Shown one piece after another: positions 53,430 through 62,662 of a stretch of DNA of 64,000 nt (position 1 is its first letter; every line of letters starts with the position of its first letter). The notes under the pieces were generated by a model. That model was not told the DNA's origin. It did not search any database and was given only the letters and a program-made list of their open reading frames with translations. The stretch is from Betaproteobacteria bacterium (GTDB lineage Bacteria; Pseudomonadota; Gammaproteobacteria; Burkholderiales; Casimicrobiaceae). A program made the position numbers and the translations under genes. The DNA lies in the NCBI GenBank assembly GCA_027492485.1, contig JAPUER010000009.1:1-64000 (forward strand). The letters are read 5' to 3'.

Positions 53430-54119
53430 CTATTCATCTTTCGGACGCTTGCCGTCCAGCACCAGGCCCTGCCGGCGTTGCAGGTAGGCCGAGCGCATGA
53501 ACGTGTAGCGGTCGAGCGCCGCCTGATTCATCAGCGCCTCCGCCGGGAACAGGCCGACCCGGGTGTCGACCACCCGCGCGCCCATCAACGAATTGCGCAG
53601 CGGCACGGATGACACCAGCGCCACCGGATCGATCAGGCCATCGGCGTAACGGCCGACCGCGTCGCGCGCCGACGACGGCCCGAGGAACGGGATCACGATG
53701 TACGGCCCGGCACCGATGCCCCAGTAGCCGAGCGTCTGGCCGAAGTCTTCGTTGCCGCGCTCGATGCCCATCGGCGTGGCGAGGTCGAAGATGCCGCCGA
53801 GGCCAAAAGTGGTGTTGAGCATCACCCGGCCCAGATCGTCACCCAGCTTGCCGCCCTTCAACTGCAGCGCGTCGCTGACCACCGACTGCGCGTCGGCGGC
53901 GTTCTGGAAGACGTTGCTGACGCCGCGCTTTACCGGGTTGGGCACGGCAGCGTCGTAGCCCTTCGCGATCGGCTTGAACAGATAGTGATCGAAGGTGCTG
54001 TTGAACGAATAGATGCCGCGGTTGACCGGCTCCAGCGGGTCGCCCGGCGCGGCGTTGCGGAACGACGCGCAGCCAGTCAGGGCGAGCGCACAAAGGGACA
54101 GCGCGAGAACGGTCTTCAT
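53430..54119 (-). CDS. mlaA: Outer-membrane lipoprotein MlaA (VacJ)
   Basis: A 229-residue lipoprotein with lipobox LTGC (Cys17) and the MlaA signature (EPVNRGIYSFNSTFDHYLFKP, NTTFGLGGIFD). It removes phospholipids from the outer leaflet. In this cluster it lies between mlaD and mlaC, a betaproteobacterial arrangement. Confidence 0.95.
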   Translation of the reverse strand: MKTVLALSLCALALTGCASFRNAAPGDPLEPVNRGIYSFNSTFDHYLFKPIAKGYDAAVPNPVKRGVSNVFQNAADAQSVVSDALQLKGGKLGDDLGRVMLNTTFGLGGIFDLATPMGIERGNEDFGQTLGYWGIGAGPYIVIPFLGPSSARDAVGRYADGLIDPVALVSSVPLRNSLMGARVVDTRVGLFPAEALMNQAALDRYTFMRSAYLQRRQGLVLDGKRPKDE

Positions 54120-54658
54120 GGTTTGGCTCCGGGAACGGCGGCAGGCGCCGGTGCGGGCGCGGCGGCAGGCGCCGGCGAGGACGCGGGCGCCGGGGCAGGC
54201 GTGTCCTGCGCCTTGCTGAACATGAACTGCGAGATCAGTTTTTCGAGCTGCACGGCGGATTGCGTCTTCCTGATCCGCTCTTCGTCCTTCAGCATCACGC
54301 TGTCGCCGCCGGCTTCGAGCCCGACGAATTGCTCGCCGAGCAGGCCGGAGGTGAAGATCGCGGCGATGGTGTCGCGCGGGAACTGGTAGTGCGAATAGAT
54401 GTGCAGGCGTGCCACGCCTTCGTAGGTCTTGTCGTCGAGCCGGATCGATTCCACGCGGCCGACCACCACACCGGCGCTCTTGACCGGTGCCCGCGGCTTC
54501 AGGTTGCCGATGTTGTCGAAGCGCGCTTCGATCTGGTAGCCGGTGCGCTCTTCGCTGGTGGTCAGCAGGTTGCCCACTTTCAGCGCCAGAAAGAGCAGCG
54601 CCGCCAGGCCGATGGCGACGAAGATGCCAACCCAGAGATCAATGATTTTTCGGTTCAT
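54116..54658 (-). CDS. mlaD: Phospholipid transport substrate-binding protein MlaD
   Basis: A 180-residue single-pass protein (helix about 8-28) with one MCE domain. The C-terminal 30 residues are Ala/Pro rich. It forms the hexameric channel with MlaE. Overlaps mlaA by 4 bases. Confidence 0.94.
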   Translation of the reverse strand: MNRKIIDLWVGIFVAIGLAALLFLALKVGNLLTTSEERTGYQIEARFDNIGNLKPRAPVKSAGVVVGRVESIRLDDKTYEGVARLHIYSHYQFPRDTIAAIFTSGLLGEQFVGLEAGGDSVMLKDEERIRKTQSAVQLEKLISQFMFSKAQDTPAPAPASSPAPAAAPAPAPAAVPGAKP

Positions 54659-54683
54659 ATCAGCAGTGCCAGTGGGCTCCGGG

Positions 54684-55481
54684 CTAGCTCGCGCCGCCGC
54701 GGAACATGAAGATGGTCAGGATCAGATCGAGGGCAAGGATGGCCAGCGCGGAAATGACGACCGTGCGCGTCGTCGCGGCGGAAACGCCCTCGGCGGTCGG
54801 ATTGGCATCATACCCTTCGAACACGGCGATCAGGCTGACGGCGAAGGCGAACACGATGCTCTTGATGACGCCGTTCATGACGTCGTAGCGCCAGTCCACC
54901 GAGGACTGCATCTGGCCCCAGAAGGCGCCGGCATCGATGCCGATCAGCCGCACGCCGACCAGATAGCCGCCGTAAACGCCGAGCATCGAAAACAGCGCTG
55001 CCAGCAACGGCAGCGAGATGACGCCACCCCAGAAACGCGGCGCCACGACGCGCGCGATCGGGTCGACCGCCATCACTTCCATCGCCGAGAGCTGCTCGGT
55101 GGTTTTCATCAGACCGATCTCGGCCGTCATTGCCGAGCCGGCGCGGCTGGCGAACAGCAGCGCGGCGACCACCGGCCCCAGCTCGCGCACCAGCGACAGC
55201 GCCACCAGCACCCCCATCGATTCGGTGGCGCCGAAGCGCGCCAGCGTTTCATAGCCCTGCAGCGCCAGCACCATGCCGATGAACATGCCGCTCATCAGCA
55301 CGATGATCAGCGACAACACGCCGGCCTGATAAATCTCCTTGACCACCAGTTGCGGGCGCACCACCGAGGTGCCGCTCTGGCGCAGGATGGCCAGGAAAAA
55401 ACGGCTGGCAAAGCCCAGCCGCTCGACGCCGCCGGTGGTCGCCCGACCGAGGCGCGACAACAGCCGCAGCAGGCCTTTCAT
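54684..55481 (-). CDS. mlaE: Phospholipid ABC transporter permease MlaE
   Basis: A 265-residue permease with about five helices and the MlaE core (FASRAGSAMTAEIGLMKTTEQLSAMEVM). Forms the membrane part of MlaFEDB. Overlaps mlaF by 4 bases. Confidence 0.95.
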   Translation of the reverse strand: MKGLLRLLSRLGRATTGGVERLGFASRFFLAILRQSGTSVVRPQLVVKEIYQAGVLSLIIVLMSGMFIGMVLALQGYETLARFGATESMGVLVALSLVRELGPVVAALLFASRAGSAMTAEIGLMKTTEQLSAMEVMAVDPIARVVAPRFWGGVISLPLLAALFSMLGVYGGYLVGVRLIGIDAGAFWGQMQSSVDWRYDVMNGVIKSIVFAFAVSLIAVFEGYDANPTAEGVSAATTRTVVISALAILALDLILTIFMFRGGAS

Positions 55482-56368
55482 GCGAAGTCCTCGGCCAGGC
55501 TTCGCGCCGGGTAGTGAAAGCGCACCGGGCCGTCCGGCTCGCCGTCGACAAACTGGCGGACGAAAGGATCCTGGCTCGCCTTGATGCTCGCCACGTCGCC
55601 GTGGGCCACGACCTTGCCCTCGGAGATGAAATAGATGTAGTCGACGATCTTCAGCGATTCCGCGATGTCGTGGGTGACGAGGATGGACGTCATGCCGAGC
55701 GCGTCGTTGAGGCGGCGGATCAACTGCCCGACCACCGACAGCGAAATGGGATCGAGGCCGGCGAACGGCTCGTCGTAGAGCGCGATCTGCGGGTCGAGCG
55801 CGATCGCCCGCGCCAGCGCCACGCGACGCGCCATGCCGCCGGAAAGCTCGCTCGGTTTCAGGCTCGCGGTGCCGCGCAGCCCGACCGCGTTGAGCTTCAT
55901 CAGCACCAGATCGCGGATGATTTCATCGGGCAGATCGGTGTGTTCGTGCATCGGGAAGGCGATGTTGTCGAACACCGTCATGTCGGTGAACAACGCACCA
56001 AACTGGAACAGCATGCCAAGCCGGCGGCGATGCGCGTACATCTCGTCGCGCGTCATGGTCGCCACCGATTTGCCGTCGACCAGCACCGCGCCCGAGCCGG
56101 CGCGGATTTGCCCGCAGAGCAGGCGCAGCACGGTGGTCTTGCCGCAGCCGGACCCGCCCATCACCGCCACCAGCTTGCCGCGCGGCACCGTCAGCGTGAC
56201 GCCGGAGAGGATCTGGCGGTCCTTGGTGTAGCCGAAATTGACGTCTCTCAGCTCGACCAGCGCGTCGCCCGCCGCGCAGGGCTGCGCCGGCGCCCCGGAG
56301 GCTGGCCCGTCGGAGGCGGCGGACGCGGCGGGCGCGGCGGAAGAAAGGGAGGCGTCTGCCACAGTCAT
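55478..56368 (-). CDS. mlaF: Phospholipid ABC transporter ATP-binding protein MlaF
   Basis: A 296-residue ATPase: Walker A GGSGCGKTT, signature LSGGMARR, Walker B ALYDEPFAGLDP, H-loop VTHD. The N-terminal 40 residues are Ala/Ser rich and variable. The ATG at 56368 was chosen. It is the first gene of the mla operon; copy E lies upstream. Confidence 0.94.
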   Translation of the reverse strand: MTVADASLSSAAPAASAASDGPASGAPAQPCAAGDALVELRDVNFGYTKDRQILSGVTLTVPRGKLVAVMGGSGCGKTTVLRLLCGQIRAGSGAVLVDGKSVATMTRDEMYAHRRRLGMLFQFGALFTDMTVFDNIAFPMHEHTDLPDEIIRDLVLMKLNAVGLRGTASLKPSELSGGMARRVALARAIALDPQIALYDEPFAGLDPISLSVVGQLIRRLNDALGMTSILVTHDIAESLKIVDYIYFISEGKVVAHGDVASIKASQDPFVRQFVDGEPDGPVRFHYPARSLAEDFA

Positions 56369-56420
56369 GCGGACGATTGTATCGGGCTTGGCGGGGGTTT
56401 CGTTGCACTGCACAGTGCAC

Positions 56421-56541
56421 TCAGCTTTTTGGCTGGCGCGCTTATTAATCAATGGTGTCGTGCGTTTTTTTCTAGAAGTCGACTTTTTTGATTTTCGGCA
56501 TCTAGCCCATATTTAACTATCGTTTCAGCGAAAAGCTGCTA
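56421..56541 (+). repeat. Quasi-palindromic GTCGAC element, copy E
   Basis: Left end CAGCTTTTTGGCTG, core GAAGTCGACTTTTTT (GTCGAC 56478-56483) at the exact midpoint, and right end CGTTTCAGCGAAAAGCTGCTAGC. The right end runs into the rsmI stop codon. It separates mlaF from the end of rsmI. Confidence 0.87.
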
Positions 56542-57468
56542 GCGGGATTTCAGCGTTTCCGCCAGCGCGTAAAGCGCGTCGCGATCCTCGCCGCTGAGCC
56601 GGGCGGCCAGTTTGACGGCGCGGGCCGGCGGCAGTTCCGGCAGCAGCGCCTTGAGCAGCGTGCGCCCGTCGATGCCCGCGCTGCGCACGGCTTGCGCGGC
56701 GCCGGCGACGACGACAACGAACTCGCCGCGCAGCCGCGTCGCGTTGCCGTGCAGCCAGTCGCCGATTTCGCCGGCGGTCAGCGCCGACACCGTTTCGAAC
56801 TTCTTGGTCAGTTCGCGGCCAATGACGACGCGGCGATCGGCCGCCAGCCCGGCGGCCAGCGCCGCGAGCGTTTTCTCGATGCGGTGCGGTGACTCGAAGA
56901 AAACGCTGGTTTCGGTGCGCGCCGCGATCGCCTCGACAAACGCCGTCAGTTCGCCCTTCGCCGTCGGCGCAAAACCGATGAAGGTGAACGCCGTCGATTC
57001 CAGTCCGGCCACCGACAGCGCCGCCGTCACCGCGCTGACGCCGGGAATCGGAATTGTCGGAAACCCGGCGGCGCGAACGCTGGCGACCAGCCGCGCGCCG
57101 GGGTCCGAGATCGCCGGCGTACCGGCATCGCTGACGTAGGCCACCGCGTCGCCGGCGGCGATGCGCGCAACCACGCCGGACGCGGCCTCCCGCTCGTTGT
57201 GTTCGCGCACCGAGACGAGCGCCGGCGCCGCGATGCCGAGCAGGCGCAGCAGCTCGCGCGTCATCCGCGTGTCCTCGCAGGCAATGCAGGCGACGCCCGC
57301 CAGCACGCGCTGCGCGCGCAAAGTGATGTCGCCGAGATTCCCCAGCGGCGTCGCCACTACATACAATCCCGCCTGCAAGGCCTCCAGCGGCGACTGTTTC
57401 CGCCCGCCCGGCTCGCCCGCTTCGTCCCGTCCATCCTGCCCGTCCTGCACTGGCGTCACGCGCCACAC
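56539..57468 (-). CDS. rsmI: 16S rRNA (cytidine(1402)-2'-O)-methyltransferase
   Basis: A 309-residue SAM-dependent methyltransferase of the tetrapyrrole-methylase fold. It has the GLYVVATPLGNLGDIT start, SDAGTPAISDPG and FFESPHRI blocks. It methylates C1402 in 16S rRNA. An N-terminal extension (1-30) is not conserved. It is divergent from the lpoA-like gene, as yraL is from yraM in E. coli. Confidence 0.95.
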   Translation of the reverse strand: MWRVTPVQDGQDGRDEAGEPGGRKQSPLEALQAGLYVVATPLGNLGDITLRAQRVLAGVACIACEDTRMTRELLRLLGIAAPALVSVREHNEREAASGVVARIAAGDAVAYVSDAGTPAISDPGARLVASVRAAGFPTIPIPGVSAVTAALSVAGLESTAFTFIGFAPTAKGELTAFVEAIAARTETSVFFESPHRIEKTLAALAAGLAADRRVVIGRELTKKFETVSALTAGEIGDWLHGNATRLRGEFVVVVAGAAQAVRSAGIDGRTLLKALLPELPPARAVKLAARLSGEDRDALYALAETLKSR

Positions 57469-57490
57469 TCCTCTCTCTGCACCCTGATCG

Positions 57491-58726
57491 ATGTCTGCCC
57501 GAATCCACCCGTCGACACTGCCGCCACCTGGCCCGCCGGATCGCCGGCGGCCGCGCCGCCGCTACCTGACGGCGGCCGCGCTGGCCGGCGCGACCCTCGC
57601 GTTGACCGCCGCGGCGCAAACGGCGTCGCCCGCGCCCAACGCGGTGCAACCCAATCCGGCCGCCGCGACAAACCAGGCACCTGCCATTTTGGCGCAACCA
57701 CCTGCGAAGGACGGGGCGGCGACCGCTGGCGCCACGGCAAGCGCCGCGCCGCCCGCGAGCAACCTGCTGCGCGTCGTGCTGCTGCTGCCGACCGAGCAGC
57801 CGCTGCTGCGTCGCGCCGCCGGCAGCGTGCGCGACGGTGCGCTCGCGGTGCTGGGCAGTCGCAAACGGGAGGTGGCGGTGATCGACTGTCCCTATGCGGT
57901 CGACGCCGTGGTCGCGAGCTACAGCCGCTGTGTCGACGACAGCGTGGATTGGGTGATCGGTCCGCTGAGCCGCGCCGATGTCGCCGCGCTTGCCGCGGCG
58001 CGGCTGCCGGCGTTGCGCCCCACGCTGATGCTGTCGCCGCTCGGCGCGGCACCGGCGGCGCCAATGGCCGTGCTGGCGCCGGACCTGGAATCGGAGGCGG
58101 AGGCCATCGTCCAGCAGGCCGGCGAAGACGCCTGCCGCAAACCGCTGGTGGTCGAAGCCGCCGGGCCGATCGCCAATCGGGTGGCGGTCGCGATGAACAC
58201 CGCGTGGCGCGAGCGCAACGCCATCGCCATCCAGCAAACGCGGCTAGGCAGCCGTGAAAGCTGGCGCAAGGCGGCCGACGGCTGGCGGCGCGAGCACGTC
58301 GATTGCGTCCTGTTCGCCGGTGGCGGCGCCGCGCTCACCGAACTCCGCCCCTATCTGCGCGACATCGCGGTCTACGCCACCAGCGCTGCCTACGAAAGCT
58401 CGCTCGACCGCACGATGGACTGGACCGGCGTGCGCGTGGCCGACGCGCCGTGGCTGATCGACGCCGATCGCGCCGAATTTGCCGGCCTGGCGCCAGCCCC
58501 GGCCGCCGGCGCAGCGTTCGATGCGGCGGCCGTTTCGCCGACGCTGGCACGCCTCTACGCGCTGGGGTTGGACGCGGCGCGACTGGCACTGGCCGCCGGG
58601 CGCGACGCCCTGCCCGCTTCGTTCGACGGCGCGATCGGCCGGCTGACGCTCAAGGAGGGCCAGTATCGCCGGATGCCGATGGTGGGCGAGTTCCGCGAAC
58701 GCAGTCTGGTCAAAATCGGGCCCTGA
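57491..58726 (+). CDS. Penicillin-binding protein activator (LpoA/LppC-like)
   Basis: A 411-residue exported protein. The basic start (RRRPRRRYLTAAALAG) and hydrophobic run look like a signal peptide. A long Ala/Pro linker (about 45-88) leads to a periplasmic-binding-protein-like domain (LLRVVLLLPTEQP, WVIGPLSRADVAAL), shorter than E. coli LpoA and without its N-terminal TPR domain. The conserved neighbourhood with yraN, diaA and dolP supports the call. Confidence 0.82.
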   Translation: MSARIHPSTLPPPGPPDRRRPRRRYLTAAALAGATLALTAAAQTASPAPNAVQPNPAAATNQAPAILAQPPAKDGAATAGATASAAPPASNLLRVVLLLPTEQPLLRRAAGSVRDGALAVLGSRKREVAVIDCPYAVDAVVASYSRCVDDSVDWVIGPLSRADVAALAAARLPALRPTLMLSPLGAAPAAPMAVLAPDLESEAEAIVQQAGEDACRKPLVVEAAGPIANRVAVAMNTAWRERNAIAIQQTRLGSRESWRKAADGWRREHVDCVLFAGGGAALTELRPYLRDIAVYATSAAYESSLDRTMDWTGVRVADAPWLIDADRAEFAGLAPAPAAGAAFDAAAVSPTLARLYALGLDAARLALAAGRDALPASFDGAIGRLTLKEGQYRRMPMVGEFRERSLVKIGP

Positions 58727-58729
58727 ATT

Positions 58730-59095
58730 TTGACCGCGAACCCGACCCGCGCCGCACACCTTGACGTCGGCGAGCGCTTCGAGCGCGATGCCGAAGCCTT
58801 TCTTGTCCGGCAGGGATTGACGGCGGTCGAACGCAACTGGCATTGCCGCATGGGCGAAATCGATCTCGTCATGCGCGACGGCGAAACGCTGGTCTTTGTC
58901 GAGGTCCGCAAGCGCGATGGTCAGCGCTTCGGCGGTGCCGCCGCCAGCATCGGACGGCAGAAACGGGAACGGCTGGAGCGCGCCATCGGGCTCTACCTGA
59001 GCGGACTGCCGCGGACACCGGCCTGTCGCGTCGATGCCGTATTGTTCGACGGTTCGCGCCACCCGCAGTGGCTGCGCAACATTTTTGGAGATTGA
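58730..59095 (+). CDS. yraN: UPF0102 (YraN) family protein
   Basis: A 121-residue restriction-endonuclease-fold protein. It has GEIDLVMRD and FVEVRKR (D/E-x-K-type residues) at about 41-61. It starts with TTG 58730, 3 bases after the lpoA-like stop. Function unknown, always near rsmI/lpoA. Confidence 0.9.
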   Translation: MTANPTRAAHLDVGERFERDAEAFLVRQGLTAVERNWHCRMGEIDLVMRDGETLVFVEVRKRDGQRFGGAAASIGRQKRERLERAIGLYLSGLPRTPACRVDAVLFDGSRHPQWLRNIFGD

Positions 59096-59100
59096 CGGCG

Positions 59101-59760
59101 ATGAGGGTCCGTGACGCCTCCGGCCGGCCGGCCAACGAGCTGGCGAGCGCTGCCGCCGACCCGGCACATGCCGCCAGCGTTGCCGTGGTGGCGGAGCACT
59201 TCCACGATGCCGCGCAGGCCGCAGCAACCGCGGCTGCCGGCAATGCCGACGCCATCGCTGCCGCCGCGCAGGCGATCGTGCGGGCCTTCATGGGCAATCA
59301 CCGCCTGTTTGCCTGCGGCAACGGCGGCTCCGCGTCCGACGCCGAACATCTGGTCGCCGAGCTGGTCGGCCGTCTCGAACAGGAACGCCCCGGCCTGCCG
59401 GCAATCGCGCTGTCGGCCAACAGCAGCACCGTCACCGCGATCGGCAACGACTACGGCTTCGGCGACGTGTTCGCGCGGCAGGTGCGCGCGCTCGGCGGCG
59501 CCGGCGACGTGCTGATCGCGTTTTCGGCCAGCGGCAACTCGGACAACGTGATCGCTGCCATCACCGCGTCGCACGAGCGCGAAATGCCGGTCATCGCCTT
59601 CACCGGCGAGGACGGTGGCCGGCTGCGGGAACATCTGGGCGCCAGCGACCATCTCATCAACGTACCGGCTACCCGCATAATGCGCGTACAGGAACTGCAC
59701 CGCGTCGGCATTCATGCGCTGTGTGACGTCATTGATCGAATCTTGCTTGGAGGCTTGTGA
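59101..59760 (+). CDS. gmhA: SIS-domain phosphoheptose isomerase / DiaA-like
   Basis: A 219-residue SIS protein with GNGGSASDAEHLVAE and SASGNSDN loops. GmhA converts sedoheptulose-7-phosphate to heptose-7-phosphate for lipopolysaccharide; the close paralogue DiaA binds DnaA. Position in the block fits either. The N-terminal 45 residues are Ala rich and longer than usual. Starts 5 bases after yraN. Confidence 0.87.
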   Translation: MRVRDASGRPANELASAAADPAHAASVAVVAEHFHDAAQAAATAAAGNADAIAAAAQAIVRAFMGNHRLFACGNGGSASDAEHLVAELVGRLEQERPGLPAIALSANSSTVTAIGNDYGFGDVFARQVRALGGAGDVLIAFSASGNSDNVIAAITASHEREMPVIAFTGEDGGRLREHLGASDHLINVPATRIMRVQELHRVGIHALCDVIDRILLGGL

Positions 59761-60362
59761 TGAAGCAGCGTGTGAATCCCCGAATGGCGGCGCGAAGCCT
59801 GATCGTTGCCGGCGCCGCCGCGACGATGGCGATGACCTTGTTGACCGGCTGCGCACCGCTGGTGATCGGCGGCGCCGCCACCGCCGTTGCAATGGCCGAA
59901 GACCGCCGCAGCACCGGGGTGTTCGTCGACGACGAGAACATCGAGAACCGCGCGCTGCTCAAGGTCAAGTCGCGCTTCGGCGACCAGGTGCACGTCAACA
60001 TCACCAGCTACAACCGACAGGTGCTGATCAGCGGCGAAGCGCCGAATGAAACGGTCAAGCAAGGCGTGGAGGAGGAAGTTGGCACCGTAGCCGGCGTCAA
60101 GCGCATCTTCAACGAAATGGCGATCGGTCCGCAGGCCGGCGTATTGGCGGTCAGCAACGACACCCGTCTGACCACCATCGTCAAGACGCGCTTCCTGGAG
60201 GCCAACCGCTTCCAGTCCAATCACGTGAAAGTCGTCACCGAAGCAGGGGTTGTCTACCTGATGGGCATCGTCAAACGCAGCGAAGCGGATACCGCAGCCC
60301 AGCTTGCCAGCACCACGGCAGGGGTGAGTCGCGTGGTGCGACTGTTCGAGTACCTCGACTAA
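59760..60362 (+). CDS. BON-domain outer-membrane lipoprotein (DolP-like)
   Basis: A 200-residue lipoprotein with lipobox LTGC (about Cys31) and two BON domains (about 55-115 and 130-195). DolP maintains outer membrane integrity in E. coli. The ATG overlaps the gmhA stop; a GTG three bases earlier is also in frame behind GGAGG. Confidence 0.9.
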   Translation: MKQRVNPRMAARSLIVAGAAATMAMTLLTGCAPLVIGGAATAVAMAEDRRSTGVFVDDENIENRALLKVKSRFGDQVHVNITSYNRQVLISGEAPNETVKQGVEEEVGTVAGVKRIFNEMAIGPQAGVLAVSNDTRLTTIVKTRFLEANRFQSNHVKVVTEAGVVYLMGIVKRSEADTAAQLASTTAGVSRVVRLFEYLD

Positions 60363-60463
60363 AATCCAATGCCGGTCGCACAGGGGGTGCGGCGGGATTC
60401 GCATAGAGCAACGCGCAACGCGCCGTCCGTTGGCCGCTGGCGCGCTGTTCCGGGACCACCGAT

Positions 60464-60703
60464 ATGAGCTCATCAGTTACTGTTGATCGTGAAGTCGACG
60501 CACGCGGCCTGAATTGCCCGCTGCCGATCCTGCGCACCAAGAAGGCGCTCAACGACATGTCGAGCGGGCAGGTGCTGAAGGTGACCGCAACGGACCCGGC
60601 GTCGCAGCGCGATTTCGAGGCGTTCTCCCGGCAAACCGGCAACACCCTGATCGAGCAATCGGCAGCCAACGGCGAATTCGTCTTCCTGTTGCGCCGGAAG
60701 TAA
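60464..60703 (+). CDS. TusA-family sulfurtransferase
   Basis: A 79-residue TusA/SirA protein. The CPLP motif (18-21, Cys18) carries a persulfide. Sulfur relay function; specific pathway (thiolation or sulfur oxidation) not clear. Start ATG 60464. Confidence 0.92.
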   Translation: MSSSVTVDREVDARGLNCPLPILRTKKALNDMSSGQVLKVTATDPASQRDFEAFSRQTGNTLIEQSAANGEFVFLLRRK

Positions 60704-60732
60704 CGCCGCGGCAGCACGCAGCGCGCGGCCAA

Positions 60733-62505
60733 CTACGGCCGCAGAATGCGCAGGATCGCCGCCTCGACCTGGGAATCGTTCGGCTCCAGCTTGAGCGCCT
60801 GCCGCAACGCCGGCAGCGCATCGCGGCCGGCGCCGTTCTGGAACTGTGCCAGCCCATAGCAGCGCCATGCCTCGGCGCTGCCCGGCTGCTCCTGTGTCCA
60901 CTGCCGACAAGCGCCCAGCAGCATGCCGTAGTCGCCGCTTCGATGCGCGGCATCGGCCTGGCGGGCGAAGGCGTCGATGCGCAGACGGCGGGCATGCGCC
61001 GCATCCGCCTGTTTCGCCATTTCCGATTCGGTCAGCGACGGTGGTGGGGGTTGCGTCACTGCAACCGCCGCCGGCGGCAGTGACGCCGCTGGCGCGACCG
61101 TCGGCGGCGCTGCGACGACAGCGGCTTGCGGCCTCGCTGCGTCGACCAGAGACGGCTCGCGGTCGCCGCCGATCGGTCCGGACAGGCCGCTGCCGGCATG
61201 GGTCGCAGCCGCCGCAAGCGGCAGCCAGACGGTTTGCACGTCGCGATACCAGGCGCCACCCAACATGAGGGCGGTCGCGGTGAGCAACATCATCGCAGTG
61301 GCGACCGCCGCGACCGCGAGCGGACGCATCATCACAATCGAGTCGCCGCTCGCGTCCCAGACGGTCTCGCGATCGCGCGCTGCGCGCAGGTTGCCGGCGG
61401 CGCGCGCCAGGGTCACCGGCCAAAGGCCAAGCGAGGCGCCGGCCCACGCCGCCCGCAGCGAGCGAGCCCACGAGAGTTGCGCCGTTCCGGGCTGCACCTG
61501 ATCCGCCGGTCGTGAGGCGCCAAGCACCACCACCATGCTCAACAACCACTTGCCCGGTGTGCTGCGCCAGGTGCGCAGCATCGTCGCCTCGATCGGCACC
61601 GCCAGCAGGACGACGATCATCGGGAACAACAGCGGCGAGCGCAACGCGGCAAACCAGATGTCGTTCACCGGGAGCCAAGCCTCCACGAGGGCGATAACGC
61701 CGTACAGCAGCAGCGCCAGCAGCGAGTAGTCGACCAGACGGGCCAGCAGACGCCGCCATGGATTGATCGCAGTAACGAAACCGGCCGCACTGCGTGTGAG
61801 CTCCATCAGGCGCAGCTTGAAAATCCATGCCGTGTCGTGCTGCGGTGGCGGCAATCCGATGAAGATCGAGCCCTCGCGGCGCCACTTGATGATCGCCAGC
61901 CGCGACAGGCTCGCGACCGGCGCGGCGGGCTCGCGCACACGTCCAAGCCAAAGCGCGACAGCGAACAACCCGACCGCCAGCGCCAGCGATGCGACCAGCG
62001 ATGGCATCAGGTCCCAGTGCGCGCCATCGACCAGCACTCGCACGCAAGCAAAGCCGAGCAGCAGCAACGCCAATGCAACGGCCAGCCAGAGCAATGGCGA
62101 CTGCCAGCCCTTGCCATCGGGCAGCGGCGCGGCCAACGCGTCGACGCCCGGCAGTGCGCCGGGCACCGTGGCATCGACGGAGAGCTGTGAAACATCGGCG
62201 CTTTCGCCGAGTTCGCGCGAATGAGTGCTGCCGTCGCCGCCGGCGGTGTCGCGGCCGCCGATCGGCAGGCGCCAGGGGCCGCTGCCGACGCCCGGATTGA
62301 GCGCAACATCGTAGTCCTTACGGCGCGTTGTATTGCCGAGAATCGCGGCTGCCAGGGCGGCAAAGCGAACCGCCTCCTCGGAGTCGCCCGAGGCGTCGCG
62401 CGGTACCGCCCAGAAGCGGCGTACCACGGCGCGCACTGCCGCCTGCATTGTCGCGACAGAACTCGATGCACCGATCTCAAGCGCGTCGTAAATGCTGTTG
62501 CGCAT
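60733..62505 (-). CDS. Membrane protein with degenerate J-like, RDD and TPR regions
   Basis: A 590-residue protein. The N-terminus (1-68) resembles a J-domain (IYDALEIGA, TRRKDYD) but lacks HPD. Two helices (about 140-185), an RDD domain (about 245-400, RRLLARLVDYSLLALLLYG, TPGKWLL), one more helix (about 400-425) and a Pro/Ala linker follow. A short TPR-like end (520-590) closes the protein. An unusual domain combination; function unknown. Confidence 0.75.
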   Translation of the reverse strand: MRNSIYDALEIGASSSVATMQAAVRAVVRRFWAVPRDASGDSEEAVRFAALAAAILGNTTRRKDYDVALNPGVGSGPWRLPIGGRDTAGGDGSTHSRELGESADVSQLSVDATVPGALPGVDALAAPLPDGKGWQSPLLWLAVALALLLLGFACVRVLVDGAHWDLMPSLVASLALAVGLFAVALWLGRVREPAAPVASLSRLAIIKWRREGSIFIGLPPPQHDTAWIFKLRLMELTRSAAGFVTAINPWRRLLARLVDYSLLALLLYGVIALVEAWLPVNDIWFAALRSPLLFPMIVVLLAVPIEATMLRTWRSTPGKWLLSMVVVLGASRPADQVQPGTAQLSWARSLRAAWAGASLGLWPVTLARAAGNLRAARDRETVWDASGDSIVMMRPLAVAAVATAMMLLTATALMLGGAWYRDVQTVWLPLAAAATHAGSGLSGPIGGDREPSLVDAARPQAAVVAAPPTVAPAASLPPAAVAVTQPPPPSLTESEMAKQADAAHARRLRIDAFARQADAAHRSGDYGMLLGACRQWTQEQPGSAEAWRCYGLAQFQNGAGRDALPALRQALKLEPNDSQVEAAILRILRP

Positions 62506-62589
62506 GCCCGTAGTCGTGAAAACGATACCGCGATAATAGCCGCTGCATTGGCGCCGCTCGAACTTTGACGGCGCCGCGCCGACAGTGAC

Positions 62590-62616
62590 AAAAACGGCCC
62601 CGAAGGGCCGTTTTTT
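62590..62616 (-). terminator. Terminator after rplS
   Basis: AAAAACGGCCC (62590-62600), loop CGAA, GGGCCGTTTTT (62605-62615). Downstream of rplS on the minus strand, ending the trmD-rplS unit. Confidence 0.9.
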
Positions 62617-62662
62617 CTTGCGACGCAGCAGATCCGCTGCGTCGGTGCGGGGCGCGCGGAAA

